Positions 42,103-51,971 of a stretch of 59,620 bases of DNA are shown here, piece after piece. Origin of the DNA: Candidatus Poribacteria bacterium (lineage in GTDB: Bacteria; Poribacteria; WGA-4E; WGA-3G). A model generated the notes under the pieces. The model was not told where the DNA came from and made no database searches. It saw only the letters and a list, made by a program, of their open reading frames with translations. Position numbers and translations under genes: made by a program. The stretch is from contig PYJD01000003.1 of NCBI GenBank assembly GCA_003635315.1, forward strand, positions 1-59,620, written 5' to 3'. Position 1 is the stretch's first letter; every line of letters starts with the position of its first letter.

Positions 42103-45100
42103 TTATTCGTTACCACCCTCTTGAGTTTGGCGTAGAGGAATATTCTTAGACTTCATGTAATCTTGGATTACCTGAATTTGACGGAGACAATAGTTAATAG
42201 CTCCTTCCACTTGGTTGTCAGATGGAACTAAAGTAGCATACTTCTTAGGTAAATAGTTGAAGTATTCCAAGGCATCGTAGTAATAGTCTATTTCCTTATC
42301 AGCAAGCATCGTATAGGCATCGCCTATCTTACCATGAGATAGATCGCCATACTTCGTAGTTGGATATTCGTTGATAATAGCCTTGAATTGTTCAACAGAA
42401 GCTAAAATAGCATCCTTGTTACCAGACTTTTGAGCCTTTCCGTAGGAATCCATTGCTTGCTTATACTCATTGAGTGCAAGTACACCTGAAGTTTCATTCA
42501 GGAACCCTTCGGCAGTACTCTTTGACTCTGCGTCGAGTCCAGGAACACTTAAGGCTCGTTTATAACTTGCAATCGCCTCACGGAAAAGACGAATTTGTTC
42601 ATCAGCTGGTAATCCCGGCTCTAAAGCAGCATTATAGTGCTTATTGCCTATGTTAATAAAGGCTTCACCAGCAAACGTACTATTACTATATTCAGCTACA
42701 AGTGTCTCATTTACTGTAAACAACTTGTCAAGATATGCTGCCTCTGCATCCGCATCACCTGCATCTCTTGCTGTTTCAGAAAGAGATTGGTAACAGGTTG
42801 CAATGGCGTATAAGGATTCAGGGGCTTTTTCATGTGATTTGTTCACTTCCCTGACCTTATCATATTCTTCTATAGCTTTGGTAAACTGCTCAGTGATGTA
42901 ATATGACTCTCCTGCCTGGTATTGCCATAGTGCAGCATCTTTTGCATTCCGATAACGACTAACAAGATCCTTAAAGGCATTAGCAGAAGCATCAAAATAA
43001 GCCACCGCTTGAGTGGACATCTCTTCATCAATTCCTACCTGCATACGACCAAGGTCAAAATTAGCAGAAGCTAAATAGGTAAGTGCCGTTTCCACATTCC
43101 CCGTCAAATCGTTTGAGGCAGGAAATACACCTGCATCAGCATATTTAACAAACTCTTTCAGTGGATCAAGAGCAAGTATCAATTCTTGTCTGCGTTTGAT
43201 ACCGATCCCTACAGAGTAATAAATTTGCCCCGATTGGAATAGTGAATTTTGCACATACGGGATGACAGTCTGTTTATCCGCTTTTTCAACTGGCGTTGCA
43301 AGTTTACTTACTTCAAAGAAAGCTCCGGCAGCCATTCCACTGGTGTCAATATAAGGTTTGAGATCAGACCCAGCTTCATTAGAGAATACTGAACGTGCTT
43401 TATCAGAATAGAGAAATCCTAAGTTATATTGTGCCGCAACTTTCTGAGAAACAGTTGCACTTTCACTTGCCTTAAGGCTCTCTACTGAGCTTTCCGCTTC
43501 AGCAATAGCTTCGTCCAACCGTCCTAATTTAACGTATAAATCGGAACGACGGATGCTGGCATCTGCCACCATTGAAGCGACACCTGTGTTCTGTTCTGAA
43601 CCATGGTTCGCTATCAAGTTCTGGAACACTTCTAACGCTTTATCAAGTTCATTAAGTTTATCTTGATAGATGAGACCTGACCGATAGTAAGATTGAGCTT
43701 TCACAACATTATCTGCCAACTGAATGGCATTTTGATAACTTACCAAAGCATCATCATATAACTTAAGATGTTCATCTTGGGCAAATCCCATTGCAAAATA
43801 GGAACGTCCCCGTAGATCATCATCTTCAGTATTTGCAATGATATATTGATACTCTTTGACAGCCGATGCATAATCGCCTACATTACTATGTAATTCAGCA
43901 AGACGAGAGTGGGCTTGAGAAATAAGATTCTTTCGATTCTCATCTTCAGTTTGTCCTTCAAGGGCAGTGACTTTCATGAAAGCACTAATGGCTGCTTTTG
44001 TATCTTTCAATCCCAATTTCGCCAAACCAAGTGTATAACCTGAACTGATAAGATTGTCAACATTATCAGTCATCTCTGCGACTTTTTCAGCAGCAGTCGC
44101 TGCATTCGTATACCCGAGATTTGCGGCATCAGCATCTTCAGCTTTCTGTGCTATTTGATAATAACAAACAGCAGCTTGATATTGTGCGCTTGGTGCGATT
44201 TCACTGTCTGGGAAATTTTCAACAAACTGTTGATAGGCTGCAAGAGCTTCCTGATAGCGTTCTTTACTATAATAGGTATGTCCTATTTTTAGTTGTGAAC
44301 GGACACGAGCATTTTCTGGCGCTCCTGGATTATCAATGATTCTTTGCAATCCAGCAATCAAACCTTCGACATTATCTGGGTCAGTGTTTTCAAGAGCAGA
44401 AGCTTTAATCAAATCAATCTGACCGAGTGTTCGAAGGACTAATTCGTCGCTACTATCTGCGAATTGCTCACTGGCTGCGTCGGCAGTCTGCTGAACCAGA
44501 GACCATTTAGATGTATCACCATGTTTTTGCGCTGCATCTTGATAGACCAATGCTAAACCGTAATAAGCTTCAATAGCATTTGGACTATCACCATATTCTG
44601 AAATTACAGAGTTAAAAGCAGTAATTGCATTGTCTGCAAGTTCAACCTTCTCAGAAGAAGCATGGTAGTAACAGAGACCAACAAGGTAAAGTGCGTCATC
44701 AGCATATTCACCTGTTGGGTTACCATCCACAACAGTTTGATATTGTGCAGCTGCCTCTTCAAAACGCTTTTCAGCCCGTAGTAAGTCAGCAAGTTTAATC
44801 TCTGCTAATGAGAGATTGTCTCTATCGGTAAGTTTCGGCAATATTGAATCATAGTATGATATCGCTTGCGCTTTATCTCCCTGCCGTACATAACTGTTAG
44901 CAGTTAGAAGGAGTGCGCGCTCATGATAATCACTGGATTCAGGAATCATAGCGTAACGTTGTCGTGCCATATCCCAGTCACCCAACATTTCGTGGGAAAG
45001 CGCTTCATTCATAAGACAGGCTTCAACTTGTGGCACACGTTCTGGAAAATCTTGGTACCGTCCTTCATTAATTCCTGGAAGGAAGGCTTCATCAGAGAAC

Positions 45101-46797
45101 ATATTGACTGCATCTTGGTATGCAGCAACAGAATTACCGAGGTATTCAGTATTAAAATTCTCTGTGGAATCTCCATCTTGATATCCTTCTGGTTTCGCAG
45201 CTTCAAAATAGGAGCGACCTTCAAAGAATTTGCCCATCAACTTCACAAGATGGAACTTAGGAAGTGGACGATAATCCCATAGCTTTGCGTATTCTTCGGC
45301 AGCTTCCAAATACAGTTTAAAGTCATCCCGTTTCATATCAGCGAATCGGAGTTGTACTTCTGCTGCAAGAATATCAAAGTCGTTATCATTCTTGTTTTTC
45401 TCAATAAATTCGTGTGCGACTTTCTCCATATCATCTTTACGATCTAAATCGTTTAGTGTCCAAATTGCACCATATAAAGCATGTGGAGCAACAGGATTTT
45501 CTGGAAAGTCGTCTACTGTTTGTTGATACCAAGTCAGAGCAAGCTCAAGAGTCGCATTCGACTCTTCCATCATACCGGTGTCACGCTGGTTAGTTCCGAG
45601 ACTATAATATGCTTCAGCAATTTGGTAAGATGCATATGGGGTGAATTCAAGTGCACCACCATCACTTTCACTTTTCTCATGTTCAATGACGGATTCATAG
45701 GCAGGAATAGCGTCATTCCAATTCTCCAATTTGAAATGACTATCAGCTATACCAAGTTTCGCATCACCAATGAATGAACTCTCAGGATACTCTTCCAATA
45801 GTTTCGTATATGCAATAATAGCGTTTTCATAGTCCGTTTGATCGTAGTAAGTTTGCCCTATAGCGGACTGAATTTCAGATTGCAGATCTCTATCAGCCGT
45901 ATTCTGAAGAGCCAATTCGTAGTTAACACGAGCATTGTCATAGTCTTTCTGCTTGGCATAAATTGCACCTTGGTCAAAATAGGCAGCAGTTACGAAATGG
46001 TGTTCTGGGAACTGTGTGATAAAGTTAGTATAACGACTAATAGCTTCATCGTGTCTATCCAATTGATTCAAACAGTATGCAGCTTTATACATTGCTTCTG
46101 CCTGCAATTCTGTGAAGTTTTTGAATTCTTCGGTTGCGAATTTATCAAATTCTGGATACGCACTTTCATAGTTATTTTCATCAAGGAAAGATTGAGCTAT
46201 GAGTAGTTGCGCATCGTCTTTGAATTCAGAGTTCGGAAAACCTACAAGAATACTATTGAAGGCAGTTCGAGAACTTTCGTAGTTCCCTAACTTGTAATTC
46301 AATTGTCCTATAGCATACCAAGCATTCTCTACCCGAAGACTATTCGGAAAATTAGAAATCAATTGTTGGAATTTTGCCTCTGCAAGTTCATATTGTTCAG
46401 TCCGATAAAGAATATGACCCCAGAGATAGGTTAAACCTTCTTGATGCTTTGCGACTGTAGCGGTTGGTGCGACATTTTCGATATATTGAAGTGCAGTCTC
46501 AAAGTGGTTAACATCCCCTGTTTGTTCAGCAAGACGTGAATGGCAGACTGCAATTTGGAAATTCGCGAGTGTTGTGAAATCCTTATCAATTACTTCTGTT
46601 TTCACACCCCGCTTTTTCGATTCTTCAAGTGCCTCAGTATACTTTTCAATCGACCCTTCATAATCCCCTTGATCATATAACTCTTTGGCAGTTATATAGA
46701 GTTGTTCCACTTTCTTGGAACTACCCATCATAAAGGGAGATAGGAGTGCGACGACCAAGGCAATACCACCGATAATGCCCAAAATTCTTGGATTCAT
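42103..46797 (-). CDS. Giant TPR-repeat membrane-anchored protein
   Basis: A 1564-residue protein with one N-terminal membrane segment (residues 4-24, ILGIIGGIALVVALLSPFMMG) and then more than 25 tetratricopeptide-like repeats up to the end (for example YDQGDYEGSIEKYTEAL, YYDQTDYENAIIAYTKLLEEYP, YYSKERYQEALAAYQQFVENFP). The repeats with YP/FP ends recall YbgF/BamD-type outer-membrane assembly TPRs. It probably scaffolds a periplasmic or envelope complex. AAAGGAG precedes the ATG. It follows the sigma and anti-sigma genes on the same strand with a 164-base gap. Confidence 0.85.
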   Translation of the reverse strand: MNPRILGIIGGIALVVALLSPFMMGSSKKVEQLYITAKELYDQGDYEGSIEKYTEALEESKKRGVKTEVIDKDFTTLANFQIAVCHSRLAEQTGDVNHFETALQYIENVAPTATVAKHQEGLTYLWGHILYRTEQYELAEAKFQQLISNFPNSLRVENAWYAIGQLNYKLGNYESSRTAFNSILVGFPNSEFKDDAQLLIAQSFLDENNYESAYPEFDKFATEEFKNFTELQAEAMYKAAYCLNQLDRHDEAISRYTNFITQFPEHHFVTAAYFDQGAIYAKQKDYDNARVNYELALQNTADRDLQSEIQSAIGQTYYDQTDYENAIIAYTKLLEEYPESSFIGDAKLGIADSHFKLENWNDAIPAYESVIEHEKSESDGGALEFTPYASYQIAEAYYSLGTNQRDTGMMEESNATLELALTWYQQTVDDFPENPVAPHALYGAIWTLNDLDRKDDMEKVAHEFIEKNKNDNDFDILAAEVQLRFADMKRDDFKLYLEAAEEYAKLWDYRPLPKFHLVKLMGKFFEGRSYFEAAKPEGYQDGDSTENFNTEYLGNSVAAYQDAVNMFSDEAFLPGINEGRYQDFPERVPQVEACLMNEALSHEMLGDWDMARQRYAMIPESSDYHERALLLTANSYVRQGDKAQAISYYDSILPKLTDRDNLSLAEIKLADLLRAEKRFEEAAAQYQTVVDGNPTGEYADDALYLVGLCYYHASSEKVELADNAITAFNSVISEYGDSPNAIEAYYGLALVYQDAAQKHGDTSKWSLVQQTADAASEQFADSSDELVLRTLGQIDLIKASALENTDPDNVEGLIAGLQRIIDNPGAPENARVRSQLKIGHTYYSKERYQEALAAYQQFVENFPDSEIAPSAQYQAAVCYYQIAQKAEDADAANLGYTNAATAAEKVAEMTDNVDNLISSGYTLGLAKLGLKDTKAAISAFMKVTALEGQTEDENRKNLISQAHSRLAELHSNVGDYASAVKEYQYIIANTEDDDLRGRSYFAMGFAQDEHLKLYDDALVSYQNAIQLADNVVKAQSYYRSGLIYQDKLNELDKALEVFQNLIANHGSEQNTGVASMVADASIRRSDLYVKLGRLDEAIAEAESSVESLKASESATVSQKVAAQYNLGFLYSDKARSVFSNEAGSDLKPYIDTSGMAAGAFFEVSKLATPVEKADKQTVIPYVQNSLFQSGQIYYSVGIGIKRRQELILALDPLKEFVKYADAGVFPASNDLTGNVETALTYLASANFDLGRMQVGIDEEMSTQAVAYFDASANAFKDLVSRYRNAKDAALWQYQAGESYYITEQFTKAIEEYDKVREVNKSHEKAPESLYAIATCYQSLSETARDAGDADAEAAYLDKLFTVNETLVAEYSNSTFAGEAFINIGNKHYNAALEPGLPADEQIRLFREAIASYKRALSVPGLDAESKSTAEGFLNETSGVLALNEYKQAMDSYGKAQKSGNKDAILASVEQFKAIINEYPTTKYGDLSHGKIGDAYTMLADKEIDYYYDALEYFNYLPKKYATLVPSDNQVEGAINYCLRQIQVIQDYMKSKNIPLRQTQEGGNE

Positions 46798-46961
46798 TAC
46801 ATTCTCCTTTAGATATTATTATAAAACAACGCGGGTATAATTGAGACATGTGTCAACCCGCCGATTCGTCTATGTGATAGAATAACCATTCCTCACATCT
46901 GGTTCAAAAATGCCCTGAGCACGTCAAAGCAGTTGAATAAATGTCTGGTGAATAAATTATG

Positions 46962-47882
46962 TTACAAATTACTTAAGACATGAAGTCCTGGAATTGTGAG
47001 TATTTCAGAAGGCACGTGCATTACCTTCGCAACAAAACCGGATAACTTACGATTCTTTGGCTGGATGTTTTCAGAAAAAGCAACAACCTGACTTTCTAAT
47101 GGTCGTGCTGTATAACTATCATCTTGTAAAGGTGATTTTCTACTCAAGATATCTGGTTCTGTATAAACAGTGAGTTCTGATTCAGAAGCATCACTGGGAA
47201 CAGAACGATCATTACTGATATGCATTACAATTATATGACCACCCGTTTCAGTTGTTACCGGATCAGATAGTGTCCAATAACCATCTTTCTGCATATTTTC
47301 AGTAAGTATCGGTGAACTAACTTCACCCCGTGCATTTCGTTTGGTTCTACGTTCGTTTTGGATATCCTGTAGAAATTCAGTCTGATCCTCAACAGGCGTT
47401 GGATTTGCAGTAACTGCTTGATTATGAACTTCCTGTTGATAGTTGATAAACGGTAACATGTTGTGATTTGCCAAATGCATAGTCACAAAGCCTACTATCA
47501 TTATAGACAGGAATACACCCATTGGAAGAACATTCCTTCTTATAAAACTATATCTATCAAAATATTGACGGAGTTGCGTCAATATATACCACACATGTTG
47601 TGTCGCAGATGCTATAAAACGTTGGTTCAGACTTGTTGGTCCTCTGCTATCAATCCGTTGTTGTAATTCTACCTCAAACTGTTGAAAATAGGTGTCTGAA
47701 ACCTCTGGTTGAACATAGAAACCAACAACAAGATCCCGTGTCTTTTTGATGGCATCTAATTCATGATGACACATTGAGCATGATTTTAGATGTAGTTCAA
47801 CATTCTGTTTATCTTCTGTTGATAACGTAGCATCTATGTAGTCTGATAGCAATTGTTGTACGGTGTTACATTTCAGTTTCAT
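46962..47882 (-). CDS. Zinc-finger anti-sigma factor, membrane protein
   Basis: A 306-residue protein: an N-terminal zf-HC2 anti-sigma domain (LLSDYIDATLSTEDKQNVELH, zinc ligands HLKSCSMC), a membrane segment at about 116-136 (VLPMGVFLSIMIVGFVTMHL), and a 170-residue periplasmic part without known domain. It should hold the ECF sigma factor encoded 79 bases upstream and release it on envelope stress. The periplasmic part includes VTTETGGHIIVMHISND, a possible sensing region. Confidence 0.85.
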   Translation of the reverse strand: MKLKCNTVQQLLSDYIDATLSTEDKQNVELHLKSCSMCHHELDAIKKTRDLVVGFYVQPEVSDTYFQQFEVELQQRIDSRGPTSLNQRFIASATQHVWYILTQLRQYFDRYSFIRRNVLPMGVFLSIMIVGFVTMHLANHNMLPFINYQQEVHNQAVTANPTPVEDQTEFLQDIQNERRTKRNARGEVSSPILTENMQKDGYWTLSDPVTTETGGHIIVMHISNDRSVPSDASESELTVYTEPDILSRKSPLQDDSYTARPLESQVVAFSENIQPKNRKLSGFVAKVMHVPSEILTIPGLHVLSNL

Positions 47883-47961
47883 TGTTTGTGTTGGTTCTTA
47901 GCTATTACTGATATTAGAACCACTCCTCAAATTAAGTAACACTTAATGAATTTCCGCTATA

Positions 47962-48534
47962 TCACAATGTATCGGAGTTGGCATCAACGTAGGGTTTTAA
48001 TAAGACCCGAAGTTGCTTACGTGCGTAGTGTAGCCGTGATCTGACTGTACCTTCTGAACAATTTAGTATAGATGCTATTTCTGGGTGTGTCAGTCCTTCT
48101 AATTCATGAAGAATAACTACCATACGGTGCTTTAGTGATAGACTATTAACCGCTTTTGTTACCCAGTGCCGCAATTCAGCTTTTTCAGCCAAAATTTGGG
48201 GATCATTACGAACATCTATTAGTATTTCGGATTCGTCATCTTTTTCAAGAGAAGATTCCCGACGCCGTTTTCGCATCTTTACATAATTAAGTGCTTGATT
48301 GACGGCTATCTTATATACCCATGTTTCAAATGCTGCCTCCTGCCGAAAAGTGTGAATTGACTGATAGACCTTTATAAAGGTTTCTTGCATGACATCATTC
48401 GCATCTTCATGGTTATTGGTAATCTGCAATGCTAAACGATGTACCATCCGTTGGTATTTCTTCACCAACGGAGCTAATGCTGTTTCATCACCTTCACGAA
48501 GATGATCAATAAGCAAGGCTTCAGTTCTTTCCAC
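47962..48534 (-). CDS. ECF RNA polymerase sigma factor (RpoE-like)
   Basis: A 190-residue sigma-70 family ECF factor. Region 2: LAPLVKKYQRMVHRLALQI, DANDVMQETFIKVYQSIHTF, FETWVYKIAVNQALNYVKMRKRR. Region 4: LKHRMVVILHELEGLTHPEIASILNCSEGTVRSRLHYARKQL. The start is GTG at 48534, with AAGGAG 8 bases upstream; the longer frame to 48576 lacks this. It is the first gene of a sigma/anti-sigma pair and may also drive the TPR gene. Confidence 0.92.
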   Translation of the reverse strand: MERTEALLIDHLREGDETALAPLVKKYQRMVHRLALQITNNHEDANDVMQETFIKVYQSIHTFRQEAAFETWVYKIAVNQALNYVKMRKRRRESSLEKDDESEILIDVRNDPQILAEKAELRHWVTKAVNSLSLKHRMVVILHELEGLTHPEIASILNCSEGTVRSRLHYARKQLRVLLKPYVDANSDTL

Positions 48535-48779
48535 AAAAACTACTCCTTCGGCATTTGTTATGTATAGACAACACAATCTTAAAAACCGTTCAATCTAATT
48601 AGACAATTATAGCATATATTGATTAATTGTCTATTAAAAATTGTTATATATCAGAAACATTTTTATAGTTTCTGTTGGTGAACATCGGTTTTCAGTTAAT
48701 CGTATGAATAGCGTTTTTCAGGAATTTTGTCGGAACCAAGATAGGTAGGATTTTAGGATGGTAGTTCTAATGTGCAAAT

Positions 48780-48818
48780 AAAAAAGGACAATGTATCTAA
48801 GACACACTGTCCTTTTTT
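48780..48818. terminator. Bidirectional rho-independent terminator
   Basis: AAAAAAGGACA (48780-48790) and TGTCCTTTTTT (48808-48818) pair over 11 bases, extended inward with one mismatch. It lies 18 bases after the stop of the Ig-like lipoprotein gene (minus strand), with T runs on both strands. Confidence 0.9.
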
Positions 48819-48836
48819 ATCGAAATAGTCAGAAAT

Positions 48837-49481
48837 TTACTCTTTAGCTTTTGTGACAAAGGTAATACTGACTTCGGCTTCGTTCCCAGCACCGTCTGTT
48901 ACTGTACCTGCAATTTTATATTCGGTTTCGTTGCTGAGTTCTTGTCCGGCGTTCCCTGTAAGGGTAATCTTGTTATCTGAAGCTTCAGATGTCCAACCGA
49001 CATCATCATCGCCATCCATGAGCATTAAATCTCCAGAGACTGGTTCATTGAAGGTGACCTCAATACCATCTTCAAACACTTTTGCTGGGTCAACATCTTC
49101 AGCACCGTCTTTAGGACTACTGGCTGTAACTTCTGGAGCGGTTTCATCTGCGGCAACCACTGTATAGTTCAGTGTATGGCTTCCGTCACCGTTTGTCCAA
49201 CTGAGGTTGAGTGCAAGTGCACCAGGTGTAAAGGGACCAGAGATGGTACGAGATTTACCTGATCCGGCAACTGTACCGGCACTGGCTGTTACGTCACCAG
49301 GATTGTTGTCGAATGTAACGGTAATGCTACCATTTGCTGCGAGATCACCACTTGCAGGTGAAGCACTTACAAACGCTGCGGCGACTTCTTCTTCTTCATC
49401 ATCATCTCCACCACAACCAACAATGTAAACGGCAAGCAATGCAGCCATGACTATTGCCAAGGATCTAAAATAAAGTTTCAT
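48837..49481 (-). CDS. Ig-like-domain lipoprotein
   Basis: A 214-residue lipoprotein: signal FRSLAIVMAALLAVYIVGC (lipobox Cys23), an acidic stretch GGDDDEEEE, and two beta-sandwich modules. The second resembles Big_5/SbsA-type domains (APEVTASSPKDGAEDVDP, IEVTFNEPVSG, ITLTGNAGQEL, YKIAGTVTDGAGN). It probably lies on the cell surface or periplasmic face. The DDD after Cys should send it to the surface or keep it from inner-membrane retention; I cannot tell which. GGAG near the ATG; strong terminator after the stop. Confidence 0.82.
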   Translation of the reverse strand: MKLYFRSLAIVMAALLAVYIVGCGGDDDEEEEVAAAFVSASPASGDLAANGSITVTFDNNPGDVTASAGTVAGSGKSRTISGPFTPGALALNLSWTNGDGSHTLNYTVVAADETAPEVTASSPKDGAEDVDPAKVFEDGIEVTFNEPVSGDLMLMDGDDDVGWTSEASDNKITLTGNAGQELSNETEYKIAGTVTDGAGNEAEVSITFVTKAKE

Positions 49482-49945
49482 GAGTAGGTAACTCCTTAAT
49501 TAAGGTTTTTCAGAATGTTATGTACTTGTCAATCAAGCACAATATTAATTAAAGTGTAATTATAGATGGAATTTCCGTGTCGTTAGTTATTATTTTCGAC
49601 AGAAGTATAGGAAATATACCATCAAATCTAAGTTTGGTCAAGTAATCTTCAGACTATTTCGTGTGCCTTCCTCCAATATCTTCAGAGGATAGACGTTGCT
49701 TTGAGAATAAAACTTCTTCGGAACTAATGCCTTATTTCATTCTATTATCGACTTATTTCAGTTCCGAAAGTCAACACCCAAACTCTATACCTTTAAGTTT
49801 AGCAAAAAGTGCAAAAACTGTAAAGGTAAAAAATACGTATTTTTTTCACTATTTAATATTACAAAAACTTAAGGATTTTGTAAAGTGAAAAATCACTTAA
49901 TTTGAATTTGCTACAAAATACCATAAACGTAGAACATAGTCAAGT
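49482..49945. other. Intergenic region, no gene seen
   Basis: About 460 AT-rich bases between the lipoprotein start and the dprA stop (both minus strand). An open stretch at 49661-49888 on the plus strand looks accidental: unusual composition and no ribosome binding site. Confidence 0.4.
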
Positions 49946-50959
49946 CTAAATTGTAGCATCAATATCACCATTTTGCAAATTTGAAGACATGGGATCTTCC
50001 TGATTCTCAAAAAGAATGATCTGTTCCGCTCCAGAACCTATATTTTCCTTTTGTAAACTGTCAGGATTCTTTAACATATCAACAACTGTGTCAAGCTGAT
50101 CTGGTAAAAATGCTATCGCACCTGTCTTTACAAGTTGATCGGTTCCATCACTTCGCTCTTTTCCTGGACCCCATTGACATGCAAAGACAGTTCTATCCTG
50201 TAATTCAGCATATCTTGCAGCATGCATTGCTCCACCGTCTTTAGATGTTTCAATAACAACTGTTGCCATTGACAATCCACTAATAATACGATTACGCATA
50301 ACCAAATTAGCCGGGGTTGGTGGGGTTGGAAATGGATGTTCCGAAAAAAGACATCCTTTTTCATATATACTCACTGCAAGTTCATGATTCTCAGGTGGGA
50401 AGATTGATGAAAAATCTGCTGCTACAACACCAACTGTTTTGCCGTTTACACCTAATGCACCATAATGTGCATTAGCATCTACACCATTTGCAAGACCACT
50501 TACGATTGTAAAACCTGACTGCGACAAACGGATAGCAAGGTCAAGTGTAACATCAATTGCTTCTGCTGTGGGTTTTGAACTCCCTACAATTGCCACAGTA
50601 TTTTCGTTTACTTCAGATAATTCTCCTACTCGACAGAGTACAATTGGTGCATCTGGCACTGACTTAAGGAGTGTCGGATATTCATTATCATCACGAAAAA
50701 GTACAGTAATCCCATGTCCGGTAAGTTCTTCCAATTTCTTCTGTAAATCAGTAAACTTCTTTCTGACTGTAAGGATCCGTGATGCTAAGATTGGATTAAA
50801 GTGTGGAAGTTGTGCTATTTCATGTAATTCTGCTTCGAAAATATGTTCCACACTACCAAAACGGGCTAACAAACGGTTAATACGAACTGACCCGATTCCA
50901 TCAACTGAAGCAAGAGCAAACAAGTACTCGCGTTCTCTTTTTTTATCCGTATGTATCAT
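49946..50959 (-). CDS. dprA: DNA processing protein DprA
   Basis: A DprA/Smf protein of about 338 residues that loads RecA on incoming single-stranded DNA during transformation. N-terminal SAM-like HhH part: LFALASVDGIGSVRINRLLARFG. Rossmann core: VAIVGSSKPTAEAIDVTLDLA, GFTIVSGLANGVDANAHYGAL, VGVVAADFSSIFPPENHELA, LVMRNRIISGLSMATVVIE, GGAMHAARYAELQDRTVFA. The usual GSR at the first loop is GSS here. No C-terminal winged helix is seen. The start is uncertain; ATGs at 50959 and 51007 and GTG at 51064 are in frame and none has a good ribosome binding site. Confidence 0.9.
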   Translation of the reverse strand: MIHTDKKREREYLFALASVDGIGSVRINRLLARFGSVEHIFEAELHEIAQLPHFNPILASRILTVRKKFTDLQKKLEELTGHGITVLFRDDNEYPTLLKSVPDAPIVLCRVGELSEVNENTVAIVGSSKPTAEAIDVTLDLAIRLSQSGFTIVSGLANGVDANAHYGALGVNGKTVGVVAADFSSIFPPENHELAVSIYEKGCLFSEHPFPTPPTPANLVMRNRIISGLSMATVVIETSKDGGAMHAARYAELQDRTVFACQWGPGKERSDGTDQLVKTGAIAFLPDQLDTVVDMLKNPDSLQKENIGSGAEQIILFENQEDPMSSNLQNGDIDATI

Positions 50960-51129
50960 ATCTATTGTAGAAGTAGTATCTCTATTAATATTATAGTATG
51001 GTTTCATAGGGAAACCATAAGCATGATGTATACAATTCAAGGTCTCGATGATTAAGTATAACACATTTATATCTAATATACAACAATTAGTGATACGGCA
51101 AATGAATCAAGTACAACACCTTATAACAT

Positions 51130-51159
51130 TTGACACTTATACCTAATTTAAGGTATCCT
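51130..51159 (+). promoter_or_regulatory. Promoter with operator-like inverted repeat before livG
   Basis: TTGACA at 51130-51135 with a possible -10 TATCCT at 51154-51159 (18-base spacer). A perfect inverted repeat ATACCT (51139-51144) / AGGTAT (51151-51156) lies between and into the -10 box, a good place for a repressor. Confidence 0.4.
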
Positions 51160-51188
51160 ATAAGTCATGATTACAGTAGGAGAAGAGT

Positions 51189-51971
51189 ATGGCAGAACAA
51201 CCTGTAAACATTCTTGAAACAGAAGCGTTAAGTCGACACTACGGTGGTGTTATAGCCTTATCAAAAGTAAATCTGGAAGTCCGTTCAGGTCAAATCTCCA
51301 GTCTAATCGGTCCAAACGGTGCTGGCAAAACAACACTATTTAACTGTGTAACCGGATTAGATAAACCTACAATTGGCAAAGTCCGTTTTTCTGGTAGATA
51401 TATAACGGGTTTACGTCCAGATGAGGTGACAGGACTGGGAATCGCCAGAACGTTCCAAAACATTAGATTATTTAGTGAATTGACTGTCTTAGACAATGTA
51501 AAAATAGGAAGACACCCTCGTACTTCAAGCTCATTTCTTGGTTCAGTGTTAAGGACTGCAAGACAAAAACAGGAAGAGAAGGAAATTATAGATGCTGCTA
51601 TGGAAATGCTTAATTTTGTTGGATTAGGGGATATTAGCGAACAGAAAGCTGGGAATCTATCCTACGGTGACCAACGACGTGTTGAAATCGCAAGAGCATT
51701 AGCAACCCAACCAACCTTGCTTCTCTTAGATGAACCCGCTGCAGGAATGAATCCACAAGAAACGCAAGAACTTATTGATTTGATATATACTATACGCGAG
51801 CAAGGAATTTCTGTGCTACTCATTGAACACGACATGAAATTGGTCATGAAAATTTCTGATTGGGTTTCGGTCTTAGATCATGGCGAGAAAATTAGTACCG
51901 GTATACCTGCTGATGTACAAAATGATGAACGGGTAATTGCTGCCTACTTAGGAACATCTGATGATGCTTAA
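51189..51971 (+). CDS. livG: ABC transporter ATPase, LivG-like
   Basis: A 260-residue ABC ATPase of the branched-chain amino-acid group. Walker A GPNGAGKTTLFN at about residue 38, the LivG-type loop (GRYITGLRPDEVTGLGIARTFQNIRLF), signature LSYGDQRRVEIARAL, Walker B LLLLDEPAAGMN, and the H-loop IEHDM. It overlaps livF by 11 bases. TAGGAGA lies 6 bases before the ATG. No permease or binding protein is encoded nearby, so its transport partner is elsewhere or different. Confidence 0.88.
   Translation: MAEQPVNILETEALSRHYGGVIALSKVNLEVRSGQISSLIGPNGAGKTTLFNCVTGLDKPTIGKVRFSGRYITGLRPDEVTGLGIARTFQNIRLFSELTVLDNVKIGRHPRTSSSFLGSVLRTARQKQEEKEIIDAAMEMLNFVGLGDISEQKAGNLSYGDQRRVEIARALATQPTLLLLDEPAAGMNPQETQELIDLIYTIREQGISVLLIEHDMKLVMKISDWVSVLDHGEKISTGIPADVQNDERVIAAYLGTSDDA

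Noticed and set aside
49661..49888. 75-residue plus-strand ORF
   Set aside because: AT-rich, no ribosome binding site, odd composition; looks accidental.
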